In this document: positions 24,727 to 34,397 of the stretch, piece by piece
Layout: each line of letters starts with the position of its first letter
How positions within the stretch are numbered: position 1 is the first letter of the stretch
Assembly (NCBI RefSeq): GCF_000243395.2
Contig: NZ_CM001484.1
Location: forward strand, 2,135,202-2,199,201
Source of the DNA: Saccharomonospora glauca K62
Lineage (GTDB): Bacteria; Actinomycetota; Actinomycetes; Mycobacteriales; Pseudonocardiaceae
Direction: 5' to 3'
DNA: 64,000 nt
Translations under genes and position numbers: made by a program
The notes under the pieces: generated by a model
What the model saw: the letters and a program-made list of their open reading frames with translations, nothing else
Databases searched by the model: none
What the model was told of the DNA's origin: nothing

Positions 24727-25230
24727 ATGGCTCGGGTGGCAATCATTTTTTCCGGAACGGGTGACGTCGTCGAATCCACGGTGTCGGCGGTCCGTGCCGG
24801 CGCTCTCGCCGCGGGAGCCGACACCAGGGTGCGCAGGCTGCCGGGGCACGACACGGCACCGCTGGACGAGACCCTCGAAGCCCTCGTCTGGGCCGACGGG
24901 GTGGTCCTGGGCACGGTGATCTCCGACGGGGTGGTCGCCGAATCGGCCCGGCGGCTGATCGGCGAGGCGGCGCGGCTCCGCACGCGATTGCGGCTCGAGG
25001 GCAAGGTCGTCGCCGGTCTCACCGTCGGTGGTGAGGGAGGTCCGAGCAGCCTCGCGGAGGTGTACGAAGGGCTGTTCTCGTGGGGGTGTCTGCTCGTCGT
25101 GAACGGGGGTTCCGAGGCGACGGCCGGCATGCCGACCCGTGACTCGGCCGAGCGGCTCGGCCGTCGGGTCGCCGAGGTGGCCACCACCCTGCGTGCCCCG
25201 AGGCGTTCTCCACTTCGCCGAGCCGGCTGA
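24727..25230 (+). CDS. Flavodoxin/WrbA-like protein of the pigment operon
   Basis: A 167-residue protein starting MARVAIIFSGTGDVVESTVS, where SGTGDV corresponds to the phosphate-binding loop of flavodoxin-like folds. The later WADGVVLGTVISDG and GLTVGGEGGPSS loops resemble the FMN-binding loops of WrbA/flavodoxin proteins. It may bind FMN and supply electrons or reduce quinones. It is the first gene of the operon; the ABM monooxygenase follows 50 nt on. The Streptomyces whiE locus has no such gene at this position as far as I know, so it may replace part of the oxidative tailoring. Function inferred. Confidence 0.7.
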   Translation: MARVAIIFSGTGDVVESTVSAVRAGALAAGADTRVRRLPGHDTAPLDETLEALVWADGVVLGTVISDGVVAESARRLIGEAARLRTRLRLEGKVVAGLTVGGEGGPSSLAEVYEGLFSWGCLLVVNGGSEATAGMPTRDSAERLGRRVAEVATTLRAPRRSPLRRAG

Positions 25231-25280
25231 GCGCGAGGAAACGTATCCACACTGTCCTGATTCCGACCGAAAGGGAGCGC

Positions 25281-25634
25281 ATGACCGAGCGGGCCGGATA
25301 TCGTGTGCTGTTCCAGCTCACCCTGAAACCGGGGGCGGAGGAGACGTTCCTCAAGGCCTACGAGGCCGTGCGCTGGGTGGTGGCGAGCGTTCCGGGCCAT
25401 CTGGGAGACCAGGTGTGTCAGTCCACTGAGGACCCCAACGAGTGGGTGCTCACCAGTCAGTGGCGCAGTGCCGAGGACTTCCTGGCCTGGGAACGGACCC
25501 CCGAGCACCGCGCGTTGGCGGCACCCATGATGGCGGTCGTCGAGAAGAGGCGCTCCCTGCGTTACGTCATCCGTCGCGAGACGGTCCGCGAAGTACCCGG
25601 ACCCGGTGACGCCGTCGACGTCGAATCGTGCTGA
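25281..25634 (+). CDS. ABM-family (antibiotic biosynthesis) monooxygenase
   Basis: A 117-residue protein of the dimeric alpha/beta-barrel ABM family: YRVLFQLTLKPGAEETFLKA, then WVLTSQWRSAEDFLAWERTP and EHRALAAPMMAVV. Family members such as ActVA-Orf6 and TcmH oxidise polyphenols to quinones without a metal or cofactor. In a type II polyketide operon the natural role is quinone formation on the polycyclic product. A ribosome-binding site AAGGGAG lies before the ATG. The C-terminus ends in a cysteine. The following gene starts 16 nt after the stop. Confidence 0.8.
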   Translation: MTERAGYRVLFQLTLKPGAEETFLKAYEAVRWVVASVPGHLGDQVCQSTEDPNEWVLTSQWRSAEDFLAWERTPEHRALAAPMMAVVEKRRSLRYVIRRETVREVPGPGDAVDVESC

Positions 25635-25650
25635 TCCGGGAGGAGGATCG

Positions 25651-26400
25651 ATGGAACGACATGCTCTGACATTCCCGGTGCGACCGGGGACCGAGGACCG
25701 GGTGCGCCGGATACTCGCGAGCTATCCGCGTCCGCGCACCGAGATCGGTGGTGGCAGTCGGCTGCTCGCGACCTCGGTGTTTCTGTGGAAGAACCACGTC
25801 GTACGGGTGATCGACGTGGAGGGACCGCTACCGGTGGTGGTGCGACACCTGACGAGCGATCCCGCCATTCGCGAGACCGAGGAGGAACTCAACCCGTTCC
25901 TGGTGCGCCCCCGCGACTTCAGCGACCCGGAATCCGTGCGCTGGTTCTTCCGCCGCGCCATGATGACGCGGGTCGTGCACCAGGACGCCGGGCCCCGCCC
26001 GTCCGGTTCGCGGGAGGGCCGCACGCGGGTGGCCCTGCGGTATCCCGTGCGGCCCGGCAGGGGGGACGCGGTGGCGCAGATGTTCTCGTGGGGGCAGTCC
26101 CTCCCGCTGGGGGCCGCCCTGCGTACCGGCTTGATCGGCACGACCGTGTTCCGCCACGGGGACCTCGTCATCCGGGTCCTCGACGTGGAGGGCGACCCCG
26201 ATGAGGCGATCGACCGTCTCGGCCCGGCCGTCGTCGGAGGCCCCACCGCGAAGGCGATGACCGAACTGCTGGAGCCGGGATGGAACCTCACCACGGCCGC
26301 CGGCCGCGCGCGGTTCCTCTCCGAACAACGCCTGACGTTGGTGACCCACCGCGAGGCGGGCGACGCCACGGAAGGCGCCGAGTTTCCGTCGTCGAGTTGA
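25651..26400 (+). CDS. SchA/CurD-like spore pigment protein (WhiE ORFI-type)
   Basis: A 249-residue protein matching the SchA/CurD family, found with spore-pigment polyketide genes (WhiE ORFI). It is an internal duplication: residues 1-85 ([19 protein letters not shown] ... [14 protein letters not shown]) and about 128-200 ([19 protein letters not shown] ... [14 protein letters not shown]) carry the same motifs, PVRPG and VIRVxDVEG. Each half resembles a ferredoxin-like ABM barrel unit, so the protein may form an intramolecular dimer. The biochemical function of the family is unknown, though it is linked to correct pigment formation. GGAGGAGG lies before ATG 25651. Confidence 0.82.
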   Translation: MERHALTFPVRPGTEDRVRRILASYPRPRTEIGGGSRLLATSVFLWKNHVVRVIDVEGPLPVVVRHLTSDPAIRETEEELNPFLVRPRDFSDPESVRWFFRRAMMTRVVHQDAGPRPSGSREGRTRVALRYPVRPGRGDAVAQMFSWGQSLPLGAALRTGLIGTTVFRHGDLVIRVLDVEGDPDEAIDRLGPAVVGGPTAKAMTELLEPGWNLTTAAGRARFLSEQRLTLVTHREAGDATEGAEFPSSS

Positions 26401-26414
26401 TTGTGGGAGGCATC

Positions 26415-26891
26415 ATGGTGGACACGGTCGAGTCCTCGACCGAGGCGGAACCCGTCGGCGTGCACGAACGTCCGGCCGACCGCCCGTTGTTTCGCGTTCA
26501 CGAGTCGGAGATCGCCCCGGACCGGCGCCGAGGGGGCGAGCTTCGCACGCTGCTCAGCCCACGCAACGCGGGATCGGTGTCCGGTTTCCTCGGGGTGGCG
26601 CGGCTGCGGCCGGGGGAGCGCATCGCCGAGCACTACCACCCGTACTCGGAGGAGTTCCTGTACGTGGCGGACGGGGACCTGACGGTCGACCTCGACGGCG
26701 AGCCGTGGAGCCTCGACCGTGGTTCGGCGCTGCTCATCCCCCCGGGCACCCGGCACCGGCTCCGCAACGAGGGGTCCGAACCGGTCCGCGTGATCTTCCA
26801 ACTCGGTCCCCTCGCCCCCCGTCCCGAACTCGGGCACGTGGACACCGAGTCCGCCACGACCCCCGAACCGGACAGTGGAGGTGGCAGATGA
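26415..26891 (+). CDS. Cupin-domain protein (WhiE ORFII-type)
   Basis: A 158-residue single-domain cupin. Metal ligands are visible as H73, H75 and E79 or E80 in [10 protein letters not shown], and H114 in [12 protein letters not shown]. In whiE-type clusters a cupin sits between the SchA/CurD gene and KS-alpha, exactly as here. The family may act as a cyclase helper or oxygenase; the true activity is not established. GGGAGG lies 4 nt before ATG 26415 (7 nt before the adjacent GTG). Its stop overlaps the KS-alpha start (ATGA), so the two are translationally coupled. Confidence 0.85.
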   Translation: MVDTVESSTEAEPVGVHERPADRPLFRVHESEIAPDRRRGGELRTLLSPRNAGSVSGFLGVARLRPGERIAEHYHPYSEEFLYVADGDLTVDLDGEPWSLDRGSALLIPPGTRHRLRNEGSEPVRVIFQLGPLAPRPELGHVDTESATTPEPDSGGGR

Positions 26892-28156
26892 CGCGCCGGG
26901 TCGCCGTCACCGGCCTCGGGGTCGTGGCGCCGGGCGGGATCGGGGTGAAGGCGTTCTGGGACCTGCTCACCTCCGGCGTCACCGCGACACGGGGGATCAC
27001 GCTGTTCGATCCGCAGGGGTTCCGGTCGCGGATCGCGGCGGAGTGCGACTTCGACCCGATCGGAGAGGGCCTGAGCCCCGCCGAGGTCGCCCGCCTCGAC
27101 CGGCACGTGCAGTTCGCGCTCGTGGCGGCCCGCGAGGCGGTGAACGACTCCGGACTCGAACTCGGCCCGATGGACCCGTGGCGGGTCGGGGTGAGCATGG
27201 GGACGGCGGTCGGTTCGACGATCCGGCTGGAGGAGGGGTACGTCCAGGTCTCCGGCGGGGGAGCGGAGTGGCTCGTCGACCCCGAGCGCGCCGACCCGTT
27301 CCTGTACCACGCGCTGGTCCCCAGCACGCTCGCCGCGGAGATCGCCGACGCGCACGGCGCGCGCGGGCCGGTGCGCACCATCTCGACGGGGTGCACGTCG
27401 GGGCTCGACGCCGTCGGGTACGGCGCGATGATGATCGAGGAGGGCGCCGCGGACGTGGTGATCGCGGGAGCCTCGGACGCGCCCATCTCCCCCATCACGG
27501 TCGCGTGTTTCGACGCCATCAAGGCCACCAGCACCCGCAACGACGAGCCCGAGGCGGCGAGCCGGCCGTTCGACGCGTTGCGCGACGGGTTCGTCCTCGG
27601 CGAAGGCGCGGGAGTTCTCGTGCTGGAGGACCTGGAACGGGCTCGGCGCCGGGGCGCGCGGGTGTACTGCGAGGTCGCCGGGTTCGCCACCTACGGCAAC
27701 GCCCACCACATGACCGGGTTGACCACCGAGGGCATCGAGATGGCCAGGGCGATCACCATGGCGTTGCGGGCGGCGAAGGCGGCGCCCGAGGAGGTGGGCT
27801 ACGTCAACGCGCACGGGTCGAGCACGAAGCAGAACGACCGGCACGAGACGGCGGCGGTGAAGCGCAGTCTGGGGGAGCACGCCTATCGGACGCCGATGAG
27901 CTCGATCAAGTCGATGATCGGCCATTCCCTCGGCGCGATCGGAAGCGTCGAACTCGTCGCGTGCGTGCTCGCGATGGACACCAGTGTCGTTCCGCCCACG
28001 GCGAACTACGAGCACCGCGACCCGGAGTGCGATCTGGACTACGTGCCGAAACAGGCTCGCGAACAGGGCGTCGACCTGGTGCTGAGCGTGGGCAGCGGCT
28101 TCGGGGGCTTCCAGTCGGCCGTGGTGCTGGACACGGCGGGAAGGAGGGCACGGTGA
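26888..28156 (+). CDS. Type II polyketide ketosynthase alpha subunit
   Basis: A 422-residue KS-alpha with an intact active site: C169 in [12 protein letters not shown]309 in [12 protein letters not shown], and K341 and H346 in [12 protein letters not shown]. These positions coincide with the numbering of the actinorhodin enzyme. It extends the polyketide chain on the ACP together with the chain length factor. The order SchA/CurD, cupin, KS-alpha, CLF, ACP, cyclases matches whiE spore-pigment loci rather than antibiotic clusters. Start ATG 26888 overlaps the cupin stop; the stop overlaps the CLF start (GTGA). Confidence 0.96.
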   Translation: MTRRVAVTGLGVVAPGGIGVKAFWDLLTSGVTATRGITLFDPQGFRSRIAAECDFDPIGEGLSPAEVARLDRHVQFALVAAREAVNDSGLELGPMDPWRVGVSMGTAVGSTIRLEEGYVQVSGGGAEWLVDPERADPFLYHALVPSTLAAEIADAHGARGPVRTISTGCTSGLDAVGYGAMMIEEGAADVVIAGASDAPISPITVACFDAIKATSTRNDEPEAASRPFDALRDGFVLGEGAGVLVLEDLERARRRGARVYCEVAGFATYGNAHHMTGLTTEGIEMARAITMALRAAKAAPEEVGYVNAHGSSTKQNDRHETAAVKRSLGEHAYRTPMSSIKSMIGHSLGAIGSVELVACVLAMDTSVVPPTANYEHRDPECDLDYVPKQAREQGVDLVLSVGSGFGGFQSAVVLDTAGRRAR

Positions 28157-29394
28157 CCGACGCGGTCATCACCGGGCTCGGCGTGGTGGCACCGACCGGA
28201 TTGAACACCGACGAGTTCTGGCAGTCCACACTGGACGGGGTCAGTGGTATCGGCCGGATCAGCCGGTTCGACGCGAGCCGCTATCCCGTCCGATACGCGG
28301 GGGAGGTCACCGAGTTCGATCCCTCGCGTTCCCTTGACCCGCGCATCGTGGTGCAGACGGACCTGTGGACGCAGTTCGCGCTGGAGGCCACCCGGCAGGC
28401 ACTGGAGTCCGCCGCGCTCGACCCGAAGGAGTACGACAGCTTCGACATCGGGGTCACGACGTCGGCCGCCTCCGGCGGCAACGCGTTCGGACAGCGGGAG
28501 ATCGAGGCGTTGTGGGCGCGCGGGCCGCGTTACGTGGGCCCGTACCAGTCCATCGCATGGTTCTACGCCGCGTCCACGGGGCAGATCTCGATCGGTAACA
28601 AGCTGCGGGGTCCGTGCGCGGTGGTGTGCAGCGAGTCCGCGGGCGGGTTGGACGCCGTGGCGCACAGCCGTCGGGCCATCCGGCGGGGCTGCCGGGTGCA
28701 GGTCTGCGGCGGGACGGAAGCCCCGGTGAGCCCCTACGCGCTCACCTGCCAGTGGCGATCGGGACTGCTCAGCGAACGGGACTCCCCGGACGCGTACCGC
28801 CCGTTCGCCCACGACGCCTCGGGCTACGTTCCCAGTGAGGGCGGCGCGGTGTTGGTGATGGAGGACGCCGACCACGCCCGTGAGCGGGGAGCACGTGCTC
28901 TGGCGGTGGTGGCCGGACACGCGGCGACCTTCACCGGAGCGCAGTGGTCGGTGAGCGAGGGCGACTACTGGCACCGCGCCGCCGAGGCGCTCGCGGCCGC
29001 GATCCGGCTCGCACTCGCGGACGCCCACGTCGCGCCCGAGGACGTCGACGTCGTGTTCGCCGACGGGATGGCGATGCCCTCGGCCGACCGCGCCGAGATC
29101 GCCGCTTTACGCCAGGTCTTCGGTTCCACCTTCGACCGGATCCCGGTGACGGTGATGGCGGCGGGGCTCGGTCGCGCGTACTCGGGGGCGGGGGCGTTCG
29201 CCGTGGCCGCCGCGACCCTGGCGTTGCGGGACGGCGTGGTCCCCCCGACGTCCGGACTCACCGTCGACGACGTCGCCGTGTCCGCCGACGTGGTCACCGG
29301 CGCGCCCCGGCGAAGACCGTTGCGACACGCGTTGGTGCTCGCAAGGGGCTTCGGCGGCTTCAACTCCGCACTCGTGCTCTCGGCGGGTGCGTAA
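28153..29394 (+). CDS. Chain length factor (KS-beta)
   Basis: A 413-residue KS homologue partnered with KS-alpha to set chain length. As expected for CLFs the active-site cysteine is absent: the stretch reads [13 protein letters not shown]. The position where actinorhodin CLF has glutamine (AEQAGG) is serine here (S162), so the usual decarboxylation-linked Gln is missing. Other motifs are [19 protein letters not shown] and [13 protein letters not shown]. Spore-pigment CLFs vary at this site, so this may be subfamily-typical. Starts at GTG 28153 overlapping the KS-alpha stop. Product length is expected to be long (dodecaketide-type) if whiE-like, but this is inference. Confidence 0.94.
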   Translation: MTDAVITGLGVVAPTGLNTDEFWQSTLDGVSGIGRISRFDASRYPVRYAGEVTEFDPSRSLDPRIVVQTDLWTQFALEATRQALESAALDPKEYDSFDIGVTTSAASGGNAFGQREIEALWARGPRYVGPYQSIAWFYAASTGQISIGNKLRGPCAVVCSESAGGLDAVAHSRRAIRRGCRVQVCGGTEAPVSPYALTCQWRSGLLSERDSPDAYRPFAHDASGYVPSEGGAVLVMEDADHARERGARALAVVAGHAATFTGAQWSVSEGDYWHRAAEALAAAIRLALADAHVAPEDVDVVFADGMAMPSADRAEIAALRQVFGSTFDRIPVTVMAAGLGRAYSGAGAFAVAAATLALRDGVVPPTSGLTVDDVAVSADVVTGAPRRRPLRHALVLARGFGGFNSALVLSAGA

Positions 29395-29413
29395 CCGAGG
29401 AACGGAGGACAAC

Positions 29414-30487
<1,074 letters not shown>

Positions 30488-30506
30488 CCCACGACCGCCG
30501 TCGGAT

Positions 30507-30543
30507 CGGTGGGACGGGACCGTGTACCGGGCCCGTCCCACCG
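30507..30543 (+). terminator. Terminator of the polyketide operon
   Basis: Perfect 12-bp stem CGGTGGGACGGG / CCCGTCCCACCG with a 13-nt loop directly after the last cyclase gene. Confidence 0.8.
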
Positions 30544-30961
30544 TGGCGTCGCCGCTCGGCGGCAGGCATGTCGTCGCCGATCCCCGCGAGCCCCGATCGC
30601 CCGTCCGCCGGCACGGGTGGCTCGTCGGGGAGGCGGAGTCGGCGTCCGCGCCCGGCTTTTCCGCCGGCCACGACGGCGTCGTAGCCGTAGTGCAGCCGTA
30701 GCGCACACGCATATCGCCGCCCACGGTCGCAACTGTCGCGAGTGGTGGGGTTCCACGCCATCGCGGTGTCCCTAATGGACCCTCCGATGGGGGTGAACTC
30801 CGTGCCCTCGCGGCCACTGCCGTAGACGTCCACGGTGAGTTCCCGGTGCGGCACCACGGCGGCCCGTGGTTGTCCGAACTCGTTTTCGCGTATTTTCCGC
30901 TGGCTTTTCGCCGGGGGAGCGACGGGAGCCGGATATCGGATGTGGTGAAAGGTGTGTTCCA
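30544..30961. other. Gap without a supported gene
   Basis: About 420 bp. A minus-strand open frame here includes YGYDAVVAGGKAGR, faintly like an FAD-binding GxGxxG, but lacks a second motif, a good start or consistent codon bias. The usual whiE hydroxylase would sit in this neighbourhood, so decay of such a gene is conceivable, but the sequence does not show it. Confidence 0.4.
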
Positions 30962-31005
30962 CCTTCGCGGGTGTCCGAGGGCCCGGTCGTGGACACCCGC
31001 GAAGG
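30962..31005 (-). terminator. Terminator of the FMN reductase gene
   Basis: Perfect 15-bp stem CCTTCGCGGGTGTCC / GGACACCCGCGAAGG with a 14-nt loop, 2 nt after the FMN reductase stop on the minus strand. One of the strongest hairpins in the window. Confidence 0.85.
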
Positions 31006-31007
31006 GG

Positions 31008-31562
31008 TCAGGCCGCCATGGTGTCGGAGGAGAGTCGATCGAGCACCTTGCACAGGCTCTCGATCACCTCGGCGTCCTTCTCCGGGTGCGTTTCGGCGAA
31101 GCGGTTCACCGAGCCGGGGACGGCGAGGAGCACCTCGTCGACGACCTTGGCTCCCGCGATGCCCAGGGACTTGCGGATCTCTTCCTGCGCCCACACGCCG
31201 CCGTACTGTCCGGCCGCCGTGCCGGCCACGGCGGCCGGCTTGTTCTTGATGACACCGGCACCGTGCGGGCGGGAGATCCAGTCGATCGCGTTCTTCAATA
31301 CGGCGGGCATCGTGCCGTTGTACTCGGGAGAGAACAGCAGCAGGGCGTCGGCTTCGGAGACGGCGGCGCGCAGTCGTCTCGCCTGCTCGGGCGTGTTCGC
31401 CTCGGCGTCGAGATCTTCGTTGTAGAACGGCACCTCGCCGAGCCCTTCGAAGATCTCCACGGTCACGCCGTCGGGCGCGTGCTTGACCGCCGCCTCGGCC
31501 AGCTGTCGGTTGTGCGAGCCCGCTCGGAGGCTACCCACGAGCGCGAGGACGCGAATTGCCAT
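31008..31562 (-). CDS. NADPH-dependent FMN reductase
   Basis: A 184-residue flavodoxin-fold reductase: ALVGSLRAGSHNRQLAEAA (FMN phosphate loop), then LLFSPEYNGTMPAVLKNAID with the PEYNG signature, and AGTAAGQYGGVWAQEE. Such enzymes reduce FMN or quinones with NADPH and often protect against quinone or chromate stress. It is divergent from a TetR gene, with a perfect palindrome between them, so repression by that TetR and induction by an electrophilic compound are likely. A strong terminator follows. Confidence 0.9.
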   Translation of the reverse strand: MAIRVLALVGSLRAGSHNRQLAEAAVKHAPDGVTVEIFEGLGEVPFYNEDLDAEANTPEQARRLRAAVSEADALLLFSPEYNGTMPAVLKNAIDWISRPHGAGVIKNKPAAVAGTAAGQYGGVWAQEEIRKSLGIAGAKVVDEVLLAVPGSVNRFAETHPEKDAEVIESLCKVLDRLSSDTMAA

Positions 31563-31627
31563 GAAAACTCCCGGTTCTCTAAAGCGCTGGAGGTATCGCG
31601 ACGGTCCTACGTTGACGCGCCGCCAGT

Positions 31628-31647
31628 AAACGGACCGTGGTCCGTTT
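31628..31647. promoter_or_regulatory. TetR operator palindrome
   Basis: AAACGGACC-GT-GGTCCGTTT, perfect 9-bp arms around a 2-bp centre. It is located 65 bp upstream of the FMN reductase start and about 60 bp upstream of the TetR coding region. This is the classic arrangement for a TetR repressor controlling itself and a divergent target. Confidence 0.8.
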
Positions 31648-31708
31648 CTTGTTTAGCATTGGGGTGGGATGGTGGTCAACGGGACGTGGCCCGAGTTACG
31701 CTGAAGCA

Positions 31709-32356
31709 GTGGCTCGCTCGTCCTCTCCTTCGAACGTCGTGCCCGAGTGTGCTTCGGCTGGTCTTTCGCTCTCACTCGTGCCGATCAACGAACCCGGACG
31801 CCAGCGTGCCGACGCCGTCCGTAATCGAGCACGGGTACTCGACGCCGCCATGCGGGTCGCCGCGCGGGATGGTGCGGCCAATCTCACGATGGACGCGGTC
31901 GCGGCGGAGGCGAAGGTGGGCAAGGGCACGGTGTTCCGCCACTTCGGTGACCGCACCGGCCTGATAGGCGCGTTGCTCGACCAAGCCGAGCACGAGCTGC
32001 AGGAAGGCTTTCTGAACGGCCCGCCCCCACTGGGCCCCGGAGCCGACCCCCACCAAAGACTCCTGGCGTTCGGTTCGGCGGTGCTCCACCACGAGCAGGA
32101 CCACCAGGACCTCTACCACGCCGTGGTGAAGGACACCCACCGGCGATTCACCGTTCCCGCCCGCCAGGTTCGGTACACCCACGTGACCATGCTCGTGCGG
32201 CAACTCGACCCGACCATGGACGCCGAGCTGATGGCCCATACCCTGCTCGGCTTCCTCGACACCGCGTTGACGAATCACCTGCTGCGGGAACGCGGCATGA
32301 AACTGGACCGCCTGGAGGCCGCGTGGAAGGACCTCGTCAACCGGTTGTGCTCCTGA
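31709..32356 (+). CDS. TetR-family repressor
   Basis: A TetR regulator of about 215 residues. The HTH reads RARVLDAAMRVAARDGAANL, then MDAVAAEAKVGKGTVFRHFG, and a C-terminal domain rich in His/Asp (LHHEQDHQDLYHAVVKDTHR) could bind ligand or metal. It is divergent from the FMN reductase with a shared palindrome, its probable operator. The start is uncertain: GTG 31709, 31739 and 31778 are all in frame and none has a good ribosome-binding site, so the first 20 residues may be untranslated or the mRNA leaderless. Confidence 0.83.
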   Translation: MARSSSPSNVVPECASAGLSLSLVPINEPGRQRADAVRNRARVLDAAMRVAARDGAANLTMDAVAAEAKVGKGTVFRHFGDRTGLIGALLDQAEHELQEGFLNGPPPLGPGADPHQRLLAFGSAVLHHEQDHQDLYHAVVKDTHRRFTVPARQVRYTHVTMLVRQLDPTMDAELMAHTLLGFLDTALTNHLLRERGMKLDRLEAAWKDLVNRLCS

Positions 32357-32531
32357 CCACCGTCGGCTCCGCCTCTTCCTTACGCGACCGGCCGAGGTAG
32401 GCGTCGTGCTCGGCCTCCACCCGGTCCGGGAAGACGTCGATCACGCCGCCTCCGATCGGGATCGGCCCTTCCGCGCGGTTGTCGCCCGGCACCGAACGAA
32501 TCGCGCTCGTGGCGTCGGCGAACGTCCACAT
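32337..32531 (-). pseudogene. Short open frame, possible gene remnant
   Basis: Sixty-four codons from an ATG at 32531: MWTFADATSAIRSVPGDNRA, then EGPIPIGGGVIDVFPDRVEA. Codon bias is coding-like and the frame stays open upstream of the ATG for another 100 nt. A second coding-like frame starts at ATG 32691 (MARFGIRPAVSAAPTTVVAT) and drifts out of register near 32590. Both together resemble one small gene broken by a frameshift. No family recognised. It overlaps the 3' end of the TetR gene by 20 nt. Confidence 0.3.
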
Positions 32532-32775
32532 CCGCTGCCGAGCCCGCTCCGTCCCGGCGGCGTCGCCGATGCCTCGGCCACGGCTCGCGCCAGTGCGCGC
32601 AGGCCACGTAGTGCGCGCGGGTCACCCGCGTCGTGGCGACCACAGTGGTCGGAGCCGCCGACACGGCCGGCCGGATACCGAAACGTGCCATGCGACCACC
32701 CCGCTGTGATCTCCGATTGGTCCGGACGAATCTCGGGGATCACGGCGGGAAGTTCGGGCCCGCTGCGCCGCGACG

Positions 32776-33267
32776 TCAGTCGGCGGGCAGCAGCACCACT
32801 CCGTCGTCGTCGGCGTGGAGCACGTCACCGGGGAAGAACGTGACCCCGCCGAACCCCACGGGAACGTCGACGGCGCCCCGGCCATCCTTCGCGCTCTTGC
32901 GAGGATTGGTGCCCAGGGCCTTGATCCCGATCGGCAGCTCGGCGAGAGCGGCACTGTCCCGCACGGCGCCGTTGACGACGAGGCCCGCCCAGCCGTTCTC
33001 GACCGCCGAGGCCGCGATGAGGTCTCCGGTGAGCGCGGTGTGCACGGAACCACCGCCGTCCACCACCAGCACGCAGCCCTCGCCGGGGGTCCGCAGCAGT
33101 TCCTTCACCAGCCCGTTGTCCTCGTGGCACGAGATCGTGCGGACCCGTCCGCAGAAAGCCCGCCGCCCGCCGAACTGGCGGAACTGGGTGTCGCACACCC
33201 GCAGTCGGTCCCCGTACTCGTCGACGAGGTCGGCGGTGGGCAGAGGCGTGAGCGCGTCGGTCACCAT
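32776..33267 (-). CDS. rraA: RraA-family protein (RNase E inhibitor / HMG aldolase fold)
   Basis: A 163-residue protein matching Rra[69 protein letters not shown] and [15 protein letters not shown], where GDLIA and the NGAVRD loop form the metal/substrate site of 4-hydroxy-4-methyl-2-oxoglutarate aldolases. Such proteins either regulate ribonuclease E or act as class II aldolases; the DR pair in VRD favours a functional aldolase site. Alone in its operon, with GTG start candidates nearby; the first GTG/ATG gives [11 protein letters not shown]. Confidence 0.88.
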   Translation of the reverse strand: MVTDALTPLPTADLVDEYGDRLRVCDTQFRQFGGRRAFCGRVRTISCHEDNGLVKELLRTPGEGCVLVVDGGGSVHTALTGDLIAASAVENGWAGLVVNGAVRDSAALAELPIGIKALGTNPRKSAKDGRGAVDVPVGFGGVTFFPGDVLHADDDGVVLLPAD

Positions 33268-33347
33268 GGGCCTTTCGTCGTGTGGTCGAGGGTGCGCTCA
33301 TCCTGCCCCGGGCGGGGCGGGAAACACGAGTGGGACGGCGACCGTAC

Positions 33348-33605
33348 GTGACCAACATCTCGACGCTCCCCAGGCTTTCCGTCCCGATCGGGCCGCCGGA
33401 GGTGACCGTGCGTGGTGGCCGCCGGATCGTGACGACCACCACGCACGGCAGCTCGGTCCCCGTACCCACCCTCGTCGTCCGGGACCAACACGACGGTGAT
33501 GCGATGTACGCCGTGCGTCGTCACCTGTGCGCGTTGCTGGGCCTGCACCGTCAAGGGAGAGTCGAACTCCCGCGCCGCCCTCGGCGCACCGGGGGACCGG
33601 AATGA
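33348..33605 (+). CDS. Small hypothetical protein
   Basis: An 85-codon frame from GTG 33348 with strong third-position G/C, starting MTNISTLPRLSVPIGPPEVT and continuing VRGGRRIVTTTTHGSSVP. No domain recognised. The frame is open further upstream (GTG 33282 possible). It occupies the space between the divergent rraA and the convergent DIP1984-type gene. Probably a real small protein, but there is no independent support. Confidence 0.4.
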   Translation: MTNISTLPRLSVPIGPPEVTVRGGRRIVTTTTHGSSVPVPTLVVRDQHDGDAMYAVRRHLCALLGLHRQGRVELPRRPRRTGGPE

Positions 33606-33658
33606 CCGCCGGCCTCGGTTTCGTGTTCGCTTCCCGAAGCGACTACCTGCTGCCGATC

Positions 33659-34123
33659 TCAGTCCGCCAGCTCGGCCTCCCAGTTCACCTTCTGAATGGC
33701 GAGGTCGACCTCCCGGAGCTCACGAGCCACCCGATCGGCCCGCTCACGGAGTCCGCGCACGTCGAGCGCGGAGACGTAGGGCAGCTCCGAGCGGAGTTGG
33801 CGTCCGTAGTGGCCGTCCTTGCCCGCCGCGGCGTCGGCGGCCGCGGTGAGGAGGTTGTACTGGATGCGCAGCACGTCGCGGCGCGCCAGGGCATCGGTCA
33901 CCGTGCCCGAGCCCAGCGGGGTGCTCGCGTTGGTGCGGTTGATGCGACGGATCAGCTCCTCCAGCTCCGCGCATGCCTCGACGGCTTCGGACAGCAGGGC
34001 GGAGGCGTCCTCGGCGGGAGGCTCGCCCTCCTGGTAACGGGCGTTGTTCGCGATCCGATTCTGGAGTCGCTGGATGCGTCGCTGGGTGTCCGCTCGGGCG
34101 GCCAGGGCCTCGGCCAACTTCAT
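33659..34123 (-). CDS. DIP1984-family (septicolysin-like) protein
   Basis: A 154-residue helical, coiled-coil-rich protein: MKLAEALAARADTQRRIQRL, NRIANNARYQEGEPPAEDAS, and the family core ELEELIRRINRTNAST followed by TDALARRDVLRIQYNLLTAA. This pattern matches the DIP1984 family, annotated as septicolysin-like, with no proven function. The start at ATG 34123 is supported by GAGGAG 7 nt upstream; the 14-residue extension to 34165 is not conserved. Transcribed alone. Confidence 0.82.
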   Translation of the reverse strand: MKLAEALAARADTQRRIQRLQNRIANNARYQEGEPPAEDASALLSEAVEACAELEELIRRINRTNASTPLGSGTVTDALARRDVLRIQYNLLTAAADAAAGKDGHYGRQLRSELPYVSALDVRGLRERADRVARELREVDLAIQKVNWEAELAD

Positions 34124-34397
34124 CGTCCTGCTCCTCGGGAATGTCCGCTGAGGACACTCTGGCATGAACGCCCCTCACCGTGCATGCGGTTTTCGTCGGA
34201 CGAGCCGTCGTGGCACGAATGTCCACTCCGGTGGGAGCGGGTGGTTCGGGACCGGACGGGTGACCCCCGTGCTCACCGACCGGGCATATCCGGCGACCGA
34301 CCGGGGTACTCGGGCGCCCGTGGGAGTGCGTGCGAGGTGACGTGGAACGTGTCCGGCCCGGCCGTGACGTCCGTGCCGCCCGAGGAGCGGGACTAGC

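Noticed and set aside
26875-29394. Apparent 839-codon fusion running from KS-alpha into the CLF
   Set aside because: The first half is KS-alpha in a wrong frame; the real genes are two separate proteins with a GTGA overlap.
30544-30961. Possible FAD hydroxylase relic (whiE ORFVIII)
   Set aside because: Only one weak glycine-rich stretch on the minus strand; no second FAD motif, and codon bias is not coding-like.
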